From assembly GCA_937873155.1 (NCBI GenBank), contig CALMVZ010000011.1, forward strand, positions 62,001-126,000: a stretch of 64,000 nt of DNA, written 5' to 3'. A program made the position numbers and the translations under genes. This document shows positions 61,852 through 64,000 of the stretch, piece by piece (position 1 is the first letter of the stretch; each line of letters begins with the position of its first letter). The DNA is from an uncultured Bacteroidota bacterium. GTDB lineage: Bacteria; Bacteroidota; Bacteroidia; B-17B0; Aurantibacillaceae. The notes beneath the pieces were generated by a model. The model did not search any database. It was not told the DNA's origin and worked only from the letters and a program-made list of their open reading frames with translations.

Positions 61852-63900
61852 ATGCCGAAACTCTTTAAACGCACCCTTGTAACCGCAGCATTACCTTATG
61901 CTAACGGGCCTGTGCATATCGGACACCTGGCAGGATGTTACTTGCCGTCTGATATTTACGTGCGTTATTTGAGGAGCAAGGGGGAGGACGTTAAGTTTAT
62001 TTGCGGAAGCGACGAACACGGGGTTCCTATTACCATAAAAGCAAAAAAGGAAGGTATCACACCCCAGCAGGTGGTAGATAAATACCATAAAATAATGGGA
62101 GATGCCTTTAAAGAATTCGGGATCTCTTTCGATATTTATTCCCGTACTTCAAGTAAAGTTCATCACCAAACCGCTTCCGACTTTTTTAAGACACTTTACA
62201 ATAAAGGTTCGTTTACTGAACAAGTGACCGAACAATATTATGATGAGGAAGCGAAACAATTCTTAGCCGACCGTTATATCACAGGTGAATGTCCTAAGTG
62301 CGGAAATCCTTCTGCATACGGCGATCAGTGTGAAAAATGCGGATCGAGTTTGAGTCCGACTGATCTTAAAAATCCAAAATCTGCTTTATCAGGAAATGTG
62401 CCTGTATTGAAACAAACTAAGAACTGGTTCTTACCATTAGATAAATTACAACCGAAAATTGCGGAATACCTTGCGAAACATACAGATTGGAAAACGAATG
62501 TCTACGGCCAGTGTAAAAGTTGGTTAGATAGCGGCGATGGATTACAGCCGCGCGCAATGACACGTGACCTGGATTGGGGGGTGCCTGTCCCGGTTGAAGG
62601 TGCAGATGGAAAGGTATTGTACGTTTGGTTCGATGCGCCCATCGGTTATATCTCTGCGACAAAAGAATTATTGCCAAATGACTGGGAAAAATACTGGAAA
62701 GATAAAGAAACGCGTTTGATCCATTTTATCGGAAAGGATAACATTGTTTTCCATTGCATCATTTTCCCGGCGATGTTAATGGAGCAAGGTGAATTCATTG
62801 TGGCGGATAATGTTCCTGCGAATGAATTTTTGAATTTAGAAGGTGATAAAATTTCCACTTCACGTAATTGGGCAGTGTGGTTACATGAATATTTGATTGA
62901 CTTTAAAGACAAGCAGGATATTTTACGCTATACACTTTGCGCAAATGCGCCTGAAACAAAAGACAACGATTTTACCTGGAAAGATTTCCAAACTAAAAAT
63001 AATAGTGAACTCGCTGATATCTTAGGGAATTTTATTAACCGTGTTATCGTTCTTACCAATAAGAATCATAACGGCCAGGTGCCTGAGGCGAGTGAATACA
63101 CGAAAGCCGATCTTCTGGTTCTGGAGGAAGTTGCTAAAGCGCCGGATAAAATTGCAGAAGCATTAGATAAATTCAAATTCCGCGAAGCTTTAGCAGAAAT
63201 GATGAATTTAGCCCGTATAGGCAACAAATATTTAGCGGAACAAGAGCCGTGGAAATTAATAAAGAGCGATGAGAAACGTGTCCGCACGATCATGAATATC
63301 TCATTGCAGATCTCAGCGAACCTTGCCATCGTTTGCGAGCCATTCATTCCGTTCACCAGCAAAAAATTGTTCAGTTTATTGAATTTAAGTCAGCTGAAAT
63401 GGAATTCTGCCCGTAATACCAATAACATTGCAGCCGGACATAAGATCAGTTCTGATTCAGGCATTCTCTTCACAAAAGTAGAAGATACAGATATTCAAAC
63501 ACAATTGGATAAATTGGAAAATGCTAAAAAACAGAACGCAAGTGAGAACGTAAGCCTGACTCCCGCTAAAGCCGAAACATCGTTTGATGATTTCAGTAAG
63601 ATGGATATCCGTACCGGAACCATTTTAGAAGCAGAACGCGTTCCGAAAACTGATAAATTATTAAAATTGAAAATTGATACCGGTATCGATAAACGTACAG
63701 TTGTGAGTGGTATTGCCGAATGGTATAAACCGGAAGATATCATCGGACAACAAGTTAGTATTTTGGTCAACCTTGCTCCCCGCAAGATCAAAGGAATCGA
63801 AAGCCAGGGCATGATCCTGATGGCTGAAAATTCACAAGGTGAACTGAGTTTTGTTTTACCAAGTAAACCAAATATGAATAATGGCTCTATCATTAAATAG
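61852..63900 (+). CDS. metG: Methionyl-tRNA synthetase
   Basis: 682 residues from the ATG at 61852 ([20 protein letters not shown]). The HIGH motif ([14 protein letters not shown]), zinc knuckle cysteines ([18 protein letters not shown]) and the KMSKS equivalent KISTSRNW are present. The C-terminal about 110 residues form an EMAP/tRNA-binding domain ([28 protein letters not shown]) that supports dimerisation and tRNA binding. It charges initiator and elongator tRNA-Met. Its stop overlaps the following gene by 20 bases. Confidence 0.96.
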   Translation: MPKLFKRTLVTAALPYANGPVHIGHLAGCYLPSDIYVRYLRSKGEDVKFICGSDEHGVPITIKAKKEGITPQQVVDKYHKIMGDAFKEFGISFDIYSRTSSKVHHQTASDFFKTLYNKGSFTEQVTEQYYDEEAKQFLADRYITGECPKCGNPSAYGDQCEKCGSSLSPTDLKNPKSALSGNVPVLKQTKNWFLPLDKLQPKIAEYLAKHTDWKTNVYGQCKSWLDSGDGLQPRAMTRDLDWGVPVPVEGADGKVLYVWFDAPIGYISATKELLPNDWEKYWKDKETRLIHFIGKDNIVFHCIIFPAMLMEQGEFIVADNVPANEFLNLEGDKISTSRNWAVWLHEYLIDFKDKQDILRYTLCANAPETKDNDFTWKDFQTKNNSELADILGNFINRVIVLTNKNHNGQVPEASEYTKADLLVLEEVAKAPDKIAEALDKFKFREALAEMMNLARIGNKYLAEQEPWKLIKSDEKRVRTIMNISLQISANLAIVCEPFIPFTSKKLFSLLNLSQLKWNSARNTNNIAAGHKISSDSGILFTKVEDTDIQTQLDKLENAKKQNASENVSLTPAKAETSFDDFSKMDIRTGTILEAERVPKTDKLLKLKIDTGIDKRTVVSGIAEWYKPEDIIGQQVSILVNLAPRKIKGIESQGMILMAENSQGELSFVLPSKPNMNNGSIIK

Positions 63901-64000
63901 ATCTTTTTTACTTTTCTTTGTTTTTATTTCAGTTTGTGCGGTGTCACAGACCGGAAATAATGCGGATCATGTTTTTCGTCCGCAGGAATATAAAGACCAG
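63881..64000 (+). CDS. Secreted protein, 5' fragment
   Basis: The first 40 codons of a gene running off the right edge. A signal peptide is visible ([20 protein letters not shown], cleavage probably near VSQ), followed by a polar start. The ATG lies inside the last codons of metG (20-base overlap), so it is co-transcribed. The family cannot be told from 40 residues. Confidence 0.6.
   Translation, partial: MALSLNRSFLLFFVFISVCAVSQTGNNADHVFRPQEYKDQ

Noticed and set aside
1-64000. CRISPR array or defence island
   Set aside because: No regularly spaced repeats or cas genes; the only defence-like element is the single RelE/ParE pair.

Overview
The window is chromosomal DNA from a member of the Bacteroidota. 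Four things point there. Several secreted proteins end in type IX secretion (T9SS type A) sorting domains with an NPNPS-like motif. Promoter-like TAnnTTTG (-7) boxes sit just upstream of many genes. IspG is of the long type with a middle insertion. Shine-Dalgarno sites are mostly absent, and TTG/GTG starts are frequent. The DNA is AT-rich and gene-dense. I saw no rRNA, tRNA, CRISPR array, prophage or intact insertion sequence.

Layout. Bases 1-11162 are one tightly packed plus-strand run. It begins with a split YeeE/YedE sulfur transporter and a Tat-exported SoxB-like thiosulfohydrolase. It continues without a gap into a set for complete dismantling of N-linked glycans: GH20 hexosaminidase, glycosylasparaginase, a CutC-family protein, GH2 beta-mannosidase and GH92 alpha-mannosidase. 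Next come ispG (11194) and the phenylacetyl-CoA epoxidase genes paaABCD with an extra 35-codon membrane ORF (13231-15880). Bases 15877-27279 hold mixed housekeeping and envelope genes: ruvC, a membrane protein plus GT2 pair, a lone OppC-type permease, a GNAT enzyme, hflX, a membrane-cytochrome c fusion, tandem amidohydrolases and a small STAS-like protein. Bases 27353-30264 are two tandem T9SS propeller proteins. Then come a ferredoxin-NADP reductase and PBP1A.

Bases 33744-50103 form a large surface-glycan region. It has three acyltransferase-3 proteins, two PMT-type GT-C enzymes, two paralogous large GT-C-like proteins, a UGM-like flavoprotein, a DPPR-synthase-like UbiA enzyme with a HAD phosphatase and a methyltransferase, and a GT2. 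It is interrupted by scoA-lipoprotein-scoB (35011-36959). Bases 50272-55297 hold secreted T9SS proteins, including a mosaic duplicate pair, a GH16 protein and a Peptidase_S74 protein. The right end is housekeeping: rpoN, tyrS, a RelE/ParE toxin-antitoxin pair, an alpha/beta hydrolase, LD-carboxypeptidase, an HNH protein, metG and the start of one secreted protein.

The most interesting parts are the joint sulfur/N-glycan operon, the probable polyprenyl-phospho-pentose module with its paralogous GT-C proteins, the small membrane ORF inside the paa operon, the S74 self-cleaving domain placed in front of a T9SS signal, and several palindromic repeat elements. All functions are inferred from motifs read by eye; no database search was run.
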